Counted from the stretch's first letter, positions 17,827 to 27,082 are shown. The stretch: DNA of 64,000 nucleotides from Ensifer canadensis (GCF_017488845.2 NZ_CP083371.1:1550001-1614000), one strand, 5' to 3'. The notes: generated by a model from the letters alone, not told the origin. Translations and numbers: made by a program.

Positions 17827-18882
17827 TTAGGCTTTGAGGGCTGCGAGGCGGACGAGCGAAATCGCCTCAACCGAACTCACCTTGCCGGTGGCCGCATTGA
17901 AACCGCTTGTGGATTGCGCCGTGACCAGCGAATTGAGGATCGCCTCTTCTGTCGCCTCGATCGTCGCCTCGAACAGCGGCGAGATCAGGTCGTTCGGCAG
18001 GTCGGGGTAGCTGGAGATCGCTGTGCGCCGCTCGCGCGTCCGGCGGACAGCTTCCGCGGTGGAGAATGCCAGCGCATAGTCGCCGGATCCATTGCTGAGG
18101 GCGGCACCGGTGCGGGAGAGGCCGCCAAAGGCGCGCTCGGCCAGCCGTTCGAGGCTGCGCGCCGACAACGGCGCGTCGGTGGCGACGACGATGACGATTG
18201 AGCCGTCGCGATCATGTCCCGACGGCGCATCATAGGGATGCCCGCAAATCAGCAGCCGGCCGCCATAATTGGACTGCACCAGCACGCCGACTGTGAAGGT
18301 TTCGCCTGCCGCCTTGACGCGGCGCGAACTGGTGCCGATCCCGCCCTTGAGACCGAAGGCCACCGTGCCGGTGCCGGCGCCGATGGCGCCCTCTTCGACC
18401 GGACCGGGCGCCGCCGCGGCAATTGCCTTGCCGATCTCATCGATCGTCGGGCGGCCGGCGCGGATATCGTTCAGTCTGGAGTCATTGGTCTCTCCGACGA
18501 CGGCGTTGAGCGACACAACCTTTTGGTTGCCCGGCTGGGCCAGCGTAAAACGGTTGATCGCCTCGATCGCCCGCCCGGTTGCGAGCGTATTGGTCAGAAC
18601 AACTGGCGTTTCGAGCTCGCCCAACTCGGCGATCTGGGTCGAACCTACGAATTTGCCGAAGCCGTTCAGGACCGCCAGCGCCGCCGGCACCTTGTCCTGA
18701 AACAGATTGCCCTGGTGGGGAAGGATAGCAGTCGCGCCCGTGCGGATCCTGTCGCCCTCGACCACAGTCGCGTGGCCAACGGCTACACCGGCAACGTCGG
18801 TAATCGCGTTCAACGAGCCGGTTTCATATACGCCTGGGCGGAATCCGAGGTCGCGAAGCCTTTGGCGCGTGTTTGCCGACAT
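17827..18882 (-). CDS. P1 family (DmpA-type) aminopeptidase
   Basis: 351 residues from the ATG at 18882. DmpA-like from end to end: ITDVAGVAVGHATV, VPAALAVLNGFGKFVG, VVLTNTLATGRA, VGVLVQSNYGGRLLICG, then DGSIVIVVATDAPLS. The autocleavage point of this family is Gly-Ser before a hydrophobic strand, here Gly227-Ser228; cleavage frees Ser228 as the N-terminal nucleophile and gives alpha and beta chains. DmpA of Ochrobactrum is an L-aminopeptidase and D-Ala esterase/amidase; relatives cleave beta-peptides. Next to the D-transaminase and opposite the D-aminopeptidase operon, it fits a D-peptide breakdown set. No signal peptide. Confidence 0.88.
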   Translation of the reverse strand: MSANTRQRLRDLGFRPGVYETGSLNAITDVAGVAVGHATVVEGDRIRTGATAILPHQGNLFQDKVPAALAVLNGFGKFVGSTQIAELGELETPVVLTNTLATGRAIEAINRFTLAQPGNQKVVSLNAVVGETNDSRLNDIRAGRPTIDEIGKAIAAAAPGPVEEGAIGAGTGTVAFGLKGGIGTSSRRVKAAGETFTVGVLVQSNYGGRLLICGHPYDAPSGHDRDGSIVIVVATDAPLSARSLERLAERAFGGLSRTGAALSNGSGDYALAFSTAEAVRRTRERRTAISSYPDLPNDLISPLFEATIEATEEAILNSLVTAQSTSGFNAATGKVSSVEAISLVRLAALKA

Positions 18883-19061
18883 GTAGCCTTTTCCCCATTT
18901 TGCCAAGTGGCGATCCGCCGCAAACGACCGTCGCCCTATTTGGCTGGAAGCTACTCTGCCCTGCGACAAAACGGCATCGCAAAAATGGAATAGTTCTATG
19001 AGAAGTCCGCAAGACGACCGGACGTCTCGCGTTGCAGAGCACGGGCGGCTCGAAGATCGGC

Positions 19062-20108
19062 TCAGTTGGGCGGCAGACGGCGGCTCTTCCAAGCCGTTTT
19101 CGGAACGATGTTGCCGATGGCGAAGCTGAAAGATGTGACCTCGACCGTCTCGAGATCGACCTTGCATTTGAAGTCGACGTCGTACCAATTGCCCTTGCTG
19201 CGATAGGCGCCGCCGCTTGCGTCGATCTGCTCCTTGCCGATGAACCCGCCAGATGGCCCGAAGGGCACGAGTATATCAGGAAAGTCCTCCGGCCGCTGAT
19301 GGCGGATCTGCTCCAGGGCTTCGATGTTGCAGAGTTGGAGGATACGCTTCTTGACCGGAAGTTGGCCCATCGCCTGCTTAACGCGCGGATCGGCGATCGA
19401 CTTCGCCGAAAAAAGCTCCTCGGCCTTGACAAACCGGTCGGACGGCAACTTCGCCGTCGCTTCGGCCTCGCCTTCCGTCTCGTCACTTTTCTCCTTGTCG
19501 TCGGCAGGTTTGCGCACCGGCACCGAATCGGCTTTGGACACCGCCTTCTCGGCATCCGCCTCGGCAGCCGGCTTCTTCTCATCCGCCTCGGCAGCCGGCT
19601 TCTTCTCAGCAGCACTATTATCGCCGTTGGCAGGGGTCGACAGGACGGCAAGCTGCTGCGGTGTCGGCTTTTCCGTCTCCGGTTGCTTCTGCGCCTGCGC
19701 CTCCTCTTTCTCCACCTTCTTCGTGGCGGCGTCGGCCGCCTCTGCCTTCTTCGGCTGGTTCACCACATCCTTCTTCTCGGCCTTCGCAGTGGGCGGAAGC
19801 TGAGCAGCTTTAGCCTCCTGCTTGATCTTGGCCGCAGCCGACTCGAAGGCCTGTGGCTGCTGACGAGAGGGAGCCGGTTGTGGCTTCGGCTGTTCCTTCT
19901 TCGGCTGAGCCTCCTGCTTGGGCTTCTCTTGCTGCTTGGGCTGCGGTGGAGAGACGAGTTCGACGTTGATGCTCTGCTCGCCCTGCGGTTTGGGCGTTTC
20001 CTTCGGCAGTTGGATCAGCAGCAGAGCGATGACAAGCAGGTGCAGAGCCACCGAGGTCGGCGTGCCCCATCTGATCTTCTCCCACCATTTTTCTGAAAAC
20101 AGCTGCAT
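19062..20108 (-). CDS. DUF930 domain protein with TonB-like N terminus
   Basis: 348 residues. One membrane anchor near residues 19-34 (VALHLLVIALLLIQLP), then INVELVSPP, an arrangement like TonB and TolA. Residues about 50-220 are low-complexity Pro/Lys/Glu/Ala, a rod probably spanning the periplasm. The C-terminal 120 residues form the DUF930 domain (VKQAMGQLPVKKRILQLCNIEALEQI, then GNWYDVDFKCKVD). The rod includes an exact nine-residue duplication. A TonB-related energy-coupling or envelope role is possible, but the C-terminal domain is unlike TonB and the function is unknown. Leftward, with 179 bases between it and the DmpA-type gene. Confidence 0.8.
   Translation of the reverse strand: MQLFSEKWWEKIRWGTPTSVALHLLVIALLLIQLPKETPKPQGEQSINVELVSPPQPKQQEKPKQEAQPKKEQPKPQPAPSRQQPQAFESAAAKIKQEAKAAQLPPTAKAEKKDVVNQPKKAEAADAATKKVEKEEAQAQKQPETEKPTPQQLAVLSTPANGDNSAAEKKPAAEADEKKPAAEADAEKAVSKADSVPVRKPADDKEKSDETEGEAEATAKLPSDRFVKAEELFSAKSIADPRVKQAMGQLPVKKRILQLCNIEALEQIRHQRPEDFPDILVPFGPSGGFIGKEQIDASGGAYRSKGNWYDVDFKCKVDLETVEVTSFSFAIGNIVPKTAWKSRRLPPN
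19554..19607. repeat. Perfect 27-base tandem repeat, two copies
   Basis: Units 19554-19580 and 19581-19607 are identical and in frame, encoding EKKPAAEAD twice in the charged rod of the DUF930 protein. Such an in-frame unit can gain or lose copies without breaking the gene, so rod length may vary between strains. Confidence 0.9.
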
Positions 20109-20521
20109 CGCTTACGAGATAATGGACCACATGGGCGGAAGCTAGGTGCTTCGGCACATCTCAACAAGTGGCCGCAATAAAGCACACACAAACCGGAGAC
20201 TTGACCGGTCGTAGCCTGGCCCGGTCAAGATGCGCACAGCGGTGAACGAAAAATCATCCGTCACCCGAAGAAAATGCGCGGGGCCATCATGAGCTGAGCA
20301 CACAGCCAGTCAGTGCGAATGTCTTTGCGAGGTTAAGGCCCAGCAACTATCGAAATCATTTCACCGACACTGAAAGGCAAGAAATTTCTTCCCGAAATGG
20401 CAGATATTCCGCATAATCATCTCTATTCTATATTTTCTATAGATTTAAAACATAAAGGCAGTCGCGGCCCGGGATTTGTCGGGCGGCGCGACGGACGAAC
20501 ACCATGGCCAGGAGCCTCTTC
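20109..20521. promoter_or_regulatory. 413-base divergent region with AT-rich promoter stretch
   Basis: No gene seen. It separates the leftward DUF930 gene from the rightward amino-acid importer. Positions 20390-20460 are strikingly AT-rich for this genome and contain the inverted repeat CTATA-TTTTC-TATAG at 20428-20442, a likely promoter or operator zone for the importer. I could not assign -35 and -10 boxes with confidence. Confidence 0.4.
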
Positions 20522-21565
20522 ATGCAGCGAAATTCTATCGGCAGCAGATTTTTCACAAAGGCATTTACAGCCACGGCGGCCCTGACGGCAGCCCTGATCG
20601 CCTCCTCCGCCCTTGCGGGCGAGACCCTCGACAAGATCAAGGCACGCGGGCTCATCAAGGTGGGCGTCGGCACCACGCCCGGCTTCTTCACGCCGGATAG
20701 CAGCGGCCGCTGGCAGGGTTTCTTCGTCGATTTCGGTCGCGCGCTCGCAGTCACCGTCTTCAACGACACCGAGAAAGTCGAGTTCACCAACTCCTCGCCG
20801 CAGCAGCGCCTCCCCGCCCTGCAATCGGGCGAATTCGACATCCTGCTCTCCGGCGTGACCCAGACAGTGACCAGAGCGTTCAAGCTCGGCTTCCATTTCG
20901 GCCCGGTGGTCTTCTATGACGGCCAGGGCCTGCTGGTGCGCAAGGATCTTGGTGTCGGCAAGGGCGAGGAGCTCGACGGAGCGACGATCGGGGTCCAGAG
21001 CGGCACGACCGGCGAACTCAACATCGCCGATTTCTTCCGCAAGACCGGCAAGACCTTTACGCCTGTGACGATCGAAGAGACCGGCGAATTCCTGAAGGCA
21101 CTCGATTCCGGTCGCGTCGATGCGCTGACCCAGGATGCGACCGACCTTGCCGCCAAGCGCACGCAGCTTTCCAAGCCGGACGACTATGTCCTTCTGCCAG
21201 AGCGCCTGTCGAAGGAACCACTCGCACCGGCCATTCGCGCCGGCGACGACCAGTGGCTGGAGATCGTCAACTGGACCGTCTACGCCACGATCCAGGCGGA
21301 AGAGTTCGGCATCACCCAGAAGAATGTCGACAGTTTCCTTACGAGCGAAGATCCGGGCATCAAGCGCTTCCTCGGCGTTGATCCGTCGCTCGGCGAAGCC
21401 ATCGGGCTTGACCCGAAGTTCGCCTATAACATCGTCAAGGCGGTCGGAAACTACGGCGAGATCTTCGACCGCAACGTCGGCAAGGGCACGCCGCTCAATT
21501 TCGATCGCGGCTACAACCAGCCCTGGACCGCCGGCGGCCTACTCTATTCGCCGCCGTTCCGTTGA
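20522..21565 (+). CDS. Amino-acid ABC transporter substrate-binding protein (family 3)
   Basis: 347 residues from ATG 20522, chosen over ATG 20504 because AGGAG lies seven to eight bases upstream. Signal peptide up to about residue 33 (FTATAALTAALIASSALAG). The mature start ETLDKIKARGLIKVGVGTTPGFF and later SGRWQGFFVDFGRALAVTVF, then TGELNIADFFRKTGKTF, match the AapJ/GltI-type receptors. It binds an amino acid in the periplasm for the two permeases downstream. Ligand range cannot be told. Confidence 0.9.
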   Translation: MQRNSIGSRFFTKAFTATAALTAALIASSALAGETLDKIKARGLIKVGVGTTPGFFTPDSSGRWQGFFVDFGRALAVTVFNDTEKVEFTNSSPQQRLPALQSGEFDILLSGVTQTVTRAFKLGFHFGPVVFYDGQGLLVRKDLGVGKGEELDGATIGVQSGTTGELNIADFFRKTGKTFTPVTIEETGEFLKALDSGRVDALTQDATDLAAKRTQLSKPDDYVLLPERLSKEPLAPAIRAGDDQWLEIVNWTVYATIQAEEFGITQKNVDSFLTSEDPGIKRFLGVDPSLGEAIGLDPKFAYNIVKAVGNYGEIFDRNVGKGTPLNFDRGYNQPWTAGGLLYSPPFR

Positions 21566-21584
21566 GCCTTTGCCGGTATCTGCG

Positions 21585-22775
21585 ATGACATCCACTCTTC
21601 AACCGGGCCCGCTAGGGCCCGGACTTCCCTCGCGGTTGCGCACCTGGCTCGGCCCCTCGCCCTTTCAACAGATCGTCCTGTTTATCGGCGTGCTGGGGAT
21701 CTTTGCGCTCTTCGGCTCCAACACCGTCGACAGCATGCAACGCATGGGCCTCACTCCGGGTTTCGGCTTTCTCTTCCATCAGGCGAATTTCGAAATCGGC
21801 GAAACCGTGCTTCCCTATTCGGCGGGAGACACCTACGCCCGCGCGCTTGCGGCGGGCCTAGCCAACACCGTCAAGGTCGCCGTCGTCGGCTGTGTGCTCG
21901 CCACGTTTCTTGGCGTTGCCCTTGGCATCGCCCGGCTGTCGGGTAACCTGTTGCTGGCAACCTTCGTTCATGCCTATGTCGAACTGCTGCGCAACACGCC
22001 GCTGCTGCTGCAGCTCTTCCTCTGGAGCGCGATCATCCATGCGCTACCGCCGCCGCGCGGCGCCTATCTCTTCCTGGAAAGCGTCTATCTCAGCAATCGC
22101 GGTGTCTATGTCCCGTCCATTTCGCTACACGGCCTCTCCTGGGCGATCTGGCTGCCGGCCATCCTGTTGACGGCTTACGCGTCGCTGTCGCTCGCCCGGC
22201 GCCTGCTGACAGGTGCGACCTTCTATATGCCGAAGGCAACCATGACCGTGTTCGGTTCGCTGGTCGTCTGCACGCTCGCGCTCACCTCTTTCGGCCTCGC
22301 TGCCACCATCGATCTGCCAGCCAAGGGCGGCTTCAATATCAAGGGCGGCCTGTCGCTGACGCCGGAATTCTTCGCGCTCTTGATCGGCTTGGTCGTCAAC
22401 GCGTCCGCCTCGATCTCCGAAATCGTGCGGAGCGGCATCCAGTCGGTAAAATCGGGCCAATGGGAAGCGGCGCGTGCGCTGGGCCTGAAGCCGGCGCAGA
22501 TCATGCGTCTCGTCGTCTTGCCGCAGGCGTTGCGTGTCATCACGCCGTTGATGATCTCAAGCTTTCTCGACCTCACCAAGAATTCCAGCCTCGCGGTGGC
22601 GATCGGCTATCCCGATATCGTCAGCGTCGCCAACACCACCGCCAACACCACCGGCCAGGCGCTGGAAGCGATCTGCTTCATCGCCGCCGTCTATCTCACC
22701 CTGAGCCTCTCGGTGTCGGCACTGATGAACTTCTACAACAGCCGCATTGTCCTTCGCGGGGAGACACGGCGATGA
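21585..22775 (+). CDS. Amino-acid ABC transporter permease (AapQ-like)
   Basis: 396 residues from ATG 21585, 19 bases after the receptor gene. It has the long N-terminal part and inserted region of AapQ-type permeases: LANTVKVAVVGCVLATFLGVALGIARLS, YVELLRNTPLLLQLFLW, then the late EIVRSGIQSVKSGQWEAARALGLKPAQ, the ATPase-contact loop. It overlaps the next gene by four bases (ATGA). Confidence 0.9.
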   Translation: MTSTLQPGPLGPGLPSRLRTWLGPSPFQQIVLFIGVLGIFALFGSNTVDSMQRMGLTPGFGFLFHQANFEIGETVLPYSAGDTYARALAAGLANTVKVAVVGCVLATFLGVALGIARLSGNLLLATFVHAYVELLRNTPLLLQLFLWSAIIHALPPPRGAYLFLESVYLSNRGVYVPSISLHGLSWAIWLPAILLTAYASLSLARRLLTGATFYMPKATMTVFGSLVVCTLALTSFGLAATIDLPAKGGFNIKGGLSLTPEFFALLIGLVVNASASISEIVRSGIQSVKSGQWEAARALGLKPAQIMRLVVLPQALRVITPLMISSFLDLTKNSSLAVAIGYPDIVSVANTTANTTGQALEAICFIAAVYLTLSLSVSALMNFYNSRIVLRGETRR

Positions 22776-23845
22776 GCCATATCGAACTGCCACCACCTGT
22801 TGCGCCGGACTGGCATCGCTGGCGAAGCGGCCTCTTCGGCGGTTGGGGTAACAGCCTCATCACGCTCGCTACCCTCGGCGTCTTTGTCTGGTTTCTCCAA
22901 CCTTTCCTCCGTTGGGCAATTTTCGATGCGGTATGGACGGGAACCGCGACAGATTGTGCGGTTGACGGGGTCGGCGCCTGCTGGGCTTTCATCGGCGCCA
23001 AGCTGCGTTTCATCCTCTTCGCGTTCTTTCCGCCCGTGCTGCAATGGCGCCCTGCCCTTGTGGTTATAACCGTGCTCGCCCTGCTGGTGTTATCCGCCCT
23101 GCCGCGGTTCTGGAGTTTCCGGCTTGTGCCGCTCTGGATCGCCGCACTCGTCTTGAGCTGGCTTTTGATGGCGGGAACGTTGACGCCACCAGTGGTGTCG
23201 ACCAACAATTGGGGCGGGCTGCCGATCACGCTGGTCGTCTTGATCGCTGGCCTCGCCTTCGCATTCCCGATCGCGCTCCTGCTGGCTCTTGCCCGACAAT
23301 CGAGCATGGGGATCGTCCGGACGCTAGCGATCACCTTTATCGAGACGCTGCGCGGCGTGCCGATGATCGCAGTGCTCTATGTCGCCATGCTGATCGTTCC
23401 GCTCGCCCTGCCGAGCGGGGCCGCCATCGACAAGTTGTTGCGCGCACAGATCGGCGTAACGCTGTTCTTCTCGGCCTATCTCGCCGAAGTCATCCGTGCC
23501 GGCCTACAGGTGGTGCCGTGGGGCCAGCGGGAGGCAGCACTTTCCCTTGGTCTGGGCTATGTCCAGACGATCCGCCTCGTCGTCCTTCCCCAGGCGCTGC
23601 GCGCCGTCATCCCGGCGATCGTCAATCTTTCGATCGGCATCGTGCTCAACACGTCGCTTTTGGCGGTGATCGGCATCTACGACCTCCTGAATGCGGCAAG
23701 GACCTCGGCCACGGATCCGACCTGGCTCGGCTTCTATACCGAAGCCTATGTCTTCGCCGCCGCGGTCTATTTCATCATCTGCTTTGCCGGCTCGCGCTAC
23801 AGCATCTGGCTCGAGAAACGTCTGAACGCCGCGAGCAGGCATTGA
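22772..23845 (+). CDS. Amino-acid ABC transporter permease (AapM-like)
   Basis: 357 residues from ATG 22772. Aap-type features: a domain near residues 45-70 with the pair of cysteines TDCAVDGVGACWAFI, FIETLRGVPMIAVLYVAMLIVP, and the contact loop EVIRAGLQVVPWGQREAALSLG. It pairs with the previous permease. An AapP-type ATPase would be expected next, but the following gene is an unrelated flavoprotein, so the ATPase must come from elsewhere. Confidence 0.9.
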   Translation: MSHIELPPPVAPDWHRWRSGLFGGWGNSLITLATLGVFVWFLQPFLRWAIFDAVWTGTATDCAVDGVGACWAFIGAKLRFILFAFFPPVLQWRPALVVITVLALLVLSALPRFWSFRLVPLWIAALVLSWLLMAGTLTPPVVSTNNWGGLPITLVVLIAGLAFAFPIALLLALARQSSMGIVRTLAITFIETLRGVPMIAVLYVAMLIVPLALPSGAAIDKLLRAQIGVTLFFSAYLAEVIRAGLQVVPWGQREAALSLGLGYVQTIRLVVLPQALRAVIPAIVNLSIGIVLNTSLLAVIGIYDLLNAARTSATDPTWLGFYTEAYVFAAAVYFIICFAGSRYSIWLEKRLNAASRH

Positions 23846-23927
23846 AGCGCGCCCTTCGCCCCGCCTTGCGCGAGGCGCCGTGACGGGCCAAGAGTCCCCG
23901 TAACGGAATCGGACGCCGGACGGGCAC

Positions 23928-25136
23928 ATGAAACGAAGCGAAATCGCGATCATCGGCGGCGGGCCGAGCGGGCTGATGGCGGCAGAGATCCTGTCTATGC
24001 AGAACCATTCGGTGACGGTCTACGACAGCATGCCGACCGTTGCGCGCAAGTTTCTGCTTGCCGGCAAGTCCGGCCTCAATATCACCCATTCCGAGGATTT
24101 CGAGCGCTTTGCCGATCGCTTCGGCGCCGCGTCGCAACAGTTGCGCCCGGCACTCGACGCTTTCACGCCCGCGGACGTGCGCGTCTGGGCGGAAGGTCTC
24201 GGGACCGAAACCTTCGTCGGCTCGTCCGGCCGGGTATTTCCGAAGGCGATGAAGGCCTCACCGCTGCTGCGCGCCTGGATCAAGAGGCTTGAGGCGCAGG
24301 GCGTGCGGATCCTGACGCGGCACCGATGGACTGGCTTTGCCGGTCAGACACTGACCTTCGACACGCCGGATGGGCATAAGACCGTCCACAGCGATGCCAC
24401 GCTTCTCGCACTCGGCGGGGCAAGCTACCCGCGCCTCGGGTCGGACGCCGGATGGACGACGGCTCTGAAAGACGCCGGCGTCGATGTCACCGACTTCCGC
24501 CCAGCCAATTGTGGCTTCGATGTCGACTGGAGCGATGCGTTCCGTGAGCGCTTTGCCGGCGAAGCGCTGAAATCGGTGACGGCGACTTCAGAGGCAGGCA
24601 CGACCCCCGGCGAATTCGTCATCACCCGTCACGGTATTGAGGGCAGCCTCGTCTATGCCCATGCGGCGCATTTGCGCGACCGTCTGGAGATGCAGCGCTC
24701 TGCGGCATTGTCAATCGATCTTGCTCCGGGACGAACGGTCGAACGGCTGGCCAAGGACTTGGCGCGCCAAGACGGCAAGATGAGCGTCTCCAATCGCCTG
24801 CGCAAAGGTGCGGGCCTGGAGGGCGTCAAATCGGCCTTGCTGCGCGAAATTGTTCCCGAGGCCACACGCACCGATCTGAACGCGCTTGCCGAACGCATCA
24901 AGTCGCTGCCGATTGCCGTCCTTCGTCCCCGTCCCATTGCCGAGGCGATTTCATCGGCGGGCGGCGTGCGTTGGAGCGCCATGGATGACGCCTACATGCT
25001 CACCGCGCTGCCGGGGATTTTCGTTGCCGGCGAGATGATCGATTGGGAAGCGCCGACCGGCGGGTATCTGCTGACCGCCTGTTTCGCCACGGGTCGTGCT
25101 GCGGCACGCGGCATCGACGCATGGCTGCGACGGTAG
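23928..25136 (+). CDS. BaiN/YhiN-type FAD-dependent oxidoreductase (HI0933 family)
   Basis: 402 residues. FAD-binding IIGGGPSGLMAAEI at residues 7-20, then VARKFLLAGKSGLNITHSE, the most distinctive motif of the HI0933/YhiN family, and ALGGASYPRLGSDAGWT. Near the end are GGVRWSAMDDAYMLTALPGIFVAGEMIDWEAPTGGY, the family's second flavin-contact region. The variant looks like the TIGR03862-type subgroup by its ITHSEDFERFADRFG text, from memory. The physiological substrate is unknown; relatives include bile-acid reductase BaiN. No clear link to the neighbours. Confidence 0.88.
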   Translation: MKRSEIAIIGGGPSGLMAAEILSMQNHSVTVYDSMPTVARKFLLAGKSGLNITHSEDFERFADRFGAASQQLRPALDAFTPADVRVWAEGLGTETFVGSSGRVFPKAMKASPLLRAWIKRLEAQGVRILTRHRWTGFAGQTLTFDTPDGHKTVHSDATLLALGGASYPRLGSDAGWTTALKDAGVDVTDFRPANCGFDVDWSDAFRERFAGEALKSVTATSEAGTTPGEFVITRHGIEGSLVYAHAAHLRDRLEMQRSAALSIDLAPGRTVERLAKDLARQDGKMSVSNRLRKGAGLEGVKSALLREIVPEATRTDLNALAERIKSLPIAVLRPRPIAEAISSAGGVRWSAMDDAYMLTALPGIFVAGEMIDWEAPTGGYLLTACFATGRAAARGIDAWLRR

Positions 25137-25146
25137 GCAAGCGTCG

Positions 25147-25157
25147 CCCCCCCCCCC
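25147..25157. repeat. C11 homopolymer in intergenic region
   Basis: Eleven consecutive C between the flavoprotein stop and the exporter stop. It lies outside both genes, so slippage would not change a protein. Its exact length could be a sequencing artefact. Confidence 0.85.
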
Positions 25158-25205
25158 GCAAAGCGGTATCACTGACGACGCGGGATAACAGATAAAGAAA
25201 CGCAA

Positions 25206-25233
25206 GACGCCGGCACACTCAGGTACCGGCGTC
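25206..25233. terminator. Hairpin between convergent genes, probable terminator
   Basis: Perfect eight-base stem GACGCCGG / CCGGCGTC with a 12-base loop. Read leftward it follows the exporter stop by 35 bases and is followed by TTGCGTTTCTTTATC, moderately T-rich. It may also serve the rightward flavoprotein gene. Confidence 0.55.
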
Positions 25234-25267
25234 CTTGCATTTCGGCATTTGCGGCTTGCGCCCGGCC

Positions 25268-27082
25268 TTAGCTGTCGTTGAGGACCAGGCCCTTGGTCAG
25301 TTCCAGCGCCTGCCGCTCGAACAAGCCGCGGTAGATGCCGCCGTCGAGGCGGATGAGTGCCTCGTGCGTGCCCTCCTCGGCGATGCGGCCGTGGCTGAAC
25401 ACCAGCAACCGATCGAGCGCGCGTACGGTCGACAGCCGGTGCGCGATCACCAGGGTGGTGCGACCCAGCATCAATCGCTCCATCGCCTGCTGGATCAGCA
25501 CTTCCGATTCCGAATCGAGGCTCGACGTCGCCTCGTCCAGAATGAGGATCGGTGCATCCGCCAGGAAGGCCCGGGCGATGGCGATGCGCTGGCGTTCGCC
25601 GCCCGACAGCTTGACCCCGCGTTCGCCCACCAGCGTGCCGTAGCCTTTCGGCAGGCCCGTGATGAAGTCGTGAGCGCTCGCAAGCCTTGCGGCTTTTTCG
25701 ATCTCCGCTTGCGTGGCCGTCGGCCGGGCATAGGCGATGTTCTCCGCAAGCGAGCGGTGGAACAGGATCGGTTCCTGCTGGACGATCGCGATCTGCTGGC
25801 GCAACGAAGCCTGGGCAACGCCGGCGATATCCTGACCGTCGATCCGGATCTGGCCGGACTTCAGGTCATGCAGGCGCTGGATCAGCTTGACGAAGGTCGT
25901 CTTGCCCGAGCCGGAATGTCCAACAAGGCCGACACGCTGGCCCGCCGGGATCGTCACCGAGAACCGATCATAGAGCGGCTTGCGATGGGCGCCGTAGTGG
26001 AAGGTCACATCGTTGAATTCGATGCGACCGTCGGTGATGCGGATCGGCTTTGCTTCGGCCTTATCTTCGATACCGAGCGGCTGGGCGTGGATGTCGACCA
26101 GCTCTTCCATATCGTTGACGGACCGCTGCAGGTTGCGGATGTGCATGCCCACTTCACGCAGGTAGCCCTGCAGGATGAAGAAGGAGGTCAACACGAAGGT
26201 GATATCACCGGCTGTTGCCTGCCCGCGCGACCAGAGAAACAGTGCAAAGCCGATGACCGCCGCCCTAAGAACGAGCAGCAGGGCACCCTGCGTCGTACCG
26301 TTCACCGTTCCGCGGACCCAGGTCCGGCCCGTGCGGTCCCGCCATTTGGCCAGCACCTTGACCAGCCGCGCATCCTCGCGCTTTTCGGCCCCGAAGCCTT
26401 TGACAACGTTGTTGCAGCTGACGGCATCGGCAAGCGAACCGCCGAGCTTGGTATCCCAGCTGTTGGCCAGGCGTGCCATCGGCGCGACGTAGCCGAGCGA
26501 CAACGTGACCGTCGCAGCGATGAAGACAAGCGAGCCCACGCCGATGATGACACCCATCATCGGCCAGTACCACGCCATCAAAGCGGTCGAGCCGACCAGC
26601 ATGATGATCGACGGAAACAACGCGATCAGCAGCGTGTCGTTCAACAGGTCCAGCGCCCACATGCCGCGCGTCACCTTGCGCACCGTCGAGCCGGCAAAGC
26701 TGTTGGCATGCCAGTCGGACGAGAAGCGCTGGATGCGGAAGAAGGCCGCCGAGGCAATGTCGGACATCATCTTGAGCGTCAGGTCGACGACACCCATGAA
26801 GGTGACATGCCGGAAAATGATGGCACCGAGCGACAGCGCCATCATCGTCCAGAATGCCGCAAGGGCCGCGTCCCAGGCCACCTGGTCGGAGGCAGCACCG
26901 GTCACGACCGCGTCGACCAGCCGACCGGAGTAAAGTGGCGTCAGGACATCCGCGAGCGTCGAAAACAGGACGGCACCGAGGATGAAGGCAAGGCGAAGCG
27001 GCTGGCGCTTCCAATGAACCCAGGTGAAACCGAGAACGCTGCAGAACGCACCGCCGCGCAAGGCGAAACGAGTAAAAGCCAT
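25268..27082 (-). CDS. ABC exporter, fused membrane and ATPase half-transporter (MsbA/multidrug type)
   Basis: 604 residues. N-terminal about 330 residues contain the six-helix exporter domain (first segments PLRLAFILGAVLFSTLADVL and MMALSLGAIIFRHVTF). The C-terminal ATPase domain has Walker A GHSGSGKTT, Q-loop VQQEPILFHRSLAENIAYARP, signature LSGGERQR, Walker B ILILDEATSSLD and switch His in VIAHRLSTV. Such half-transporters work as homodimers or with a partner and move lipids or drugs outward. No partner gene is adjacent, so a homodimer is more likely. Substrate unknown. Confidence 0.9.
   Translation of the reverse strand: MAFTRFALRGGAFCSVLGFTWVHWKRQPLRLAFILGAVLFSTLADVLTPLYSGRLVDAVVTGAASDQVAWDAALAAFWTMMALSLGAIIFRHVTFMGVVDLTLKMMSDIASAAFFRIQRFSSDWHANSFAGSTVRKVTRGMWALDLLNDTLLIALFPSIIMLVGSTALMAWYWPMMGVIIGVGSLVFIAATVTLSLGYVAPMARLANSWDTKLGGSLADAVSCNNVVKGFGAEKREDARLVKVLAKWRDRTGRTWVRGTVNGTTQGALLLVLRAAVIGFALFLWSRGQATAGDITFVLTSFFILQGYLREVGMHIRNLQRSVNDMEELVDIHAQPLGIEDKAEAKPIRITDGRIEFNDVTFHYGAHRKPLYDRFSVTIPAGQRVGLVGHSGSGKTTFVKLIQRLHDLKSGQIRIDGQDIAGVAQASLRQQIAIVQQEPILFHRSLAENIAYARPTATQAEIEKAARLASAHDFITGLPKGYGTLVGERGVKLSGGERQRIAIARAFLADAPILILDEATSSLDSESEVLIQQAMERLMLGRTTLVIAHRLSTVRALDRLLVFSHGRIAEEGTHEALIRLDGGIYRGLFERQALELTKGLVLNDS

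Noticed and set aside
25147..25157. Phase-variable poly-C tract
   Set aside because: The C11 run lies between convergent stop codons, so changes in its length would not switch a gene.
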